Shown here: piece by piece, positions 62,737-64,000 of the stretch | Numbering within the stretch: the stretch's first letter is position 1 | How the letters are laid out: each line of letters opens with the position of its first letter | Origin: Wandonia haliotis | GTDB lineage: Bacteria; Bacteroidota; Bacteroidia; Flavobacteriales_D; Crocinitomicaceae | Assembly: GCF_039523435.1 (NCBI RefSeq) | Contig: NZ_BAAAFH010000007.1 | Coordinates: forward strand, 186,001-250,000 | DNA length: 64,000 nt | Direction: 5' to 3' | Made by a program: the position numbers and the translations under genes | The notes under the pieces: model-generated | What the model saw: the letters and a program-made list of their open reading frames with translations, nothing else | Database searches by the model: none | What the model was told of the DNA's origin: nothing

Positions 62737-64000
62737 TCGTTCCCGGATTACTTCTGACATGGGTATATGTTTCAAATGGGACTGTACCCATGCCGGAAGA
62801 TCAAAATACTCCAGCACAACTCTTTCCTGCGGATTATTCAACAATACCTCCATATCCTGCTCCATCCTTTCAAAAATTTCGGTTTTCGCAGCGTGAGACG
62901 GTGCTTTCACCAATTTCTTCAACTGTTTAATCAGGTAATTTTCGATTGTATAATCCCGTTCCGTTTTATTGATATACCGATTGGTTGACTTGATAATGTA
63001 TGACAGGAATTCATAATTCTCCAGTTCATAATGAATCATCAGATTCAACAGACGGGCAAACGCATACAGATCCTGGCGCAACAACTGCTCATTATCATTT
63101 AAGACCTCATTCAGTTCATGCAAAGCCTTTTTGAACTCTCCCAGACCGAAATACGAATATGCTTTCAGAAAGGAGAATGTAATAATCTGTTCCTTGTTCA
63201 GCTTATCACCATACAATTCCATTTGCTTCTCCAGTTGTGGAATCAGGTCTACTGATTTATTAAAATCTCCAATAAGGTTATACAGTGTTATCTCAAAGCT
63301 GTAACTCACAGCAAAGATTTTCACCATCACTCCCATATTACCAAATCCCTTTTTCCCTTCCAGAGCCCGGATCTCTCCAATCAATTTCGTAGCGTTCTCA
63401 TAGTCCGAACTATCGATATAGCAACGCAGCAAATGGGACAATGTCAAAAGGTATCTTTTCGCAAGGTCCTCACGGATTTTTGTATTACCATCCAGTATTG
63501 TCTTTACTTTATTGAAAAAGACATAACTGTCTGCATAATCTCTGTTGGTTGCACTACACAATCCCTTTATGTAATAACAAATCGTCGTTGCACGCGTAGA
63601 TATCGCCGTATTCTTCCCTTTTATCAGGTGGTAATTGGCAATATCGTCCACAACTTTTTTCTCGGCCTCATTCCGTGTAAATCCACCCCGGCGAAATACG
63701 TAATTGATTTTCGAATAAAGAATCTGATACTCTGCCAGATTCCGGAGCTTCGCTATTACTTCTTCTTCTTCCCGAATGAGTTTATCAACATCGAGATCAA
63801 ACTCCCCTGATTCGTAGGCTTCTTCCAGTAATTTCTTTTCCCAGGCTAGCAATTCGAACCAATAGTAAAACTTCTCGTGTTCTATCGCTATCTTCTTGGC
63901 TTTCCGCACAAATTTCTCGCATTCTTTGTACAATGCTTTTTTGAACAGAATTTCAATATTCTTTAATTCCTGTTTAAGAATACTACTCACGGATTGCTCA
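62725..64000 (-). CDS. Partial helical TPR-like protein, N-terminus outside window
   Basis: The visible 420-odd residues are helical with TPR-like pairs, for example YIDSSDYENATKLIGEIRALEG and LKAYSYFGLGEFKKALHELNEV. The frame is open to base 64000, and the GTG at 63990 has no special support. The opening LKQELKNIEILFKKALYKEC resembles, from memory, the middle of a Bacteroidota family of about 500 residues, so the start is probably beyond the window. No signal peptide or catalytic motif is visible. Function unknown. Confidence 0.7.
   Translation of the reverse strand, partial: EQSVSSILKQELKNIEILFKKALYKECEKFVRKAKKIAIEHEKFYYWFELLAWEKKLLEEAYESGEFDLDVDKLIREEEEVIAKLRNLAEYQILYSKINYVFRRGGFTRNEAEKKVVDDIANYHLIKGKNTAISTRATTICYYIKGLCSATNRDYADSYVFFNKVKTILDGNTKIREDLAKRYLLTLSHLLRCYIDSSDYENATKLIGEIRALEGKKGFGNMGVMVKIFAVSYSFEITLYNLIGDFNKSVDLIPQLEKQMELYGDKLNKEQIITFSFLKAYSYFGLGEFKKALHELNEVLNDNEQLLRQDLYAFARLLNLMIHYELENYEFLSYIIKSTNRYINKTERDYTIENYLIKQLKKLVKAPSHAAKTEIFERMEQDMEVLLNNPQERVVLEYFDLPAWVQSHLKHIPMSEVIRERLKA

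Overview
The window looks like a chromosome segment of a Bacteroidota bacterium, most likely in the order Flavobacteriales; I cannot name the genus from sequence alone. The evidence is: type IX secretion (T9SS) C-terminal sorting domains on three proteins, including a giant PKD-domain protein with the gliding-motility-associated tail; a TonB-dependent receptor paired with a DUF4249 lipoprotein; a DUF3822-rsmD-coaD block; and a recurring promoter -7 box of the form TAnnTTTG, sometimes with TTTG or TTG about 18-23 bases upstream, which is the Bacteroidota consensus. No T9SS machinery, mobile element, integrase or CRISPR array is visible.

Layout. 1-5.1 kb holds three exported proteins: a partial Cys-rich repeat protein with a T9SS tail (interrupted by 173 Ns), an unknown exported protein, and a six-copy VCBS/FG-GAP-like repeat protein with a T9SS tail. 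5.2-10.6 kb holds an Old Yellow Enzyme, a GNAT acetyltransferase with a possible tiny membrane partner, a serine hydrolase, NDH-2 and a MepA-like murein endopeptidase. 10.7-16.3 kb is a complete heavy-metal RND efflux operon (outer membrane channel, adaptor, pump). 16.3-18.8 kb holds a small lipoprotein and a translationally coupled pair: a MORN-repeat protein, then a pilin-like-anchored beta-rich protein.

19-35.8 kb is mostly housekeeping. It carries fumarylacetoacetase; a surE-lpxB-SpoIID envelope operon; a DinB / NlpC-P60 / sugar-epimerase run; glyA; rplS; a WD40 protein; a methyltransferase; a RecD-like helicase; and a run leading from an unknown membrane protein through DUF3822, rsmD and coaD to a thioredoxin-fold protein with no cysteines. 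36-43.3 kb is one gene of 2435 codons with about 28 PKD-like domains.

43.3-64 kb holds a GreA/GreB-family factor behind a structured leader, a hotdog thioesterase, a short AT-rich island with two orphan genes, mnmE, the DUF4249/TonB receptor pair, an S41 protease with a partner protein, and an OmpA/hemE/ung run. After these come rpsT, two identical tRNA-Glu genes, proS with a conserved unknown gene, a Tyr/Gly/Trp-rich lipoprotein with a FadL-like outer membrane protein, and a partial unknown gene at the right edge.

The main theme is the cell surface: T9SS cargo, outer membrane receptors and porins, lipid A synthesis, peptidoglycan hydrolases and metal export. Core translation and metabolism genes lie between these. 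The points I rate most worth checking are the two-domain higher-order repeat and regular cysteine pairs of the PKD giant, the near-identical 213-bp repeat array, the pilin-like/MORN pair, the structured leader before the Gre-family gene, and the AT-rich island. None is proven to be a new system.
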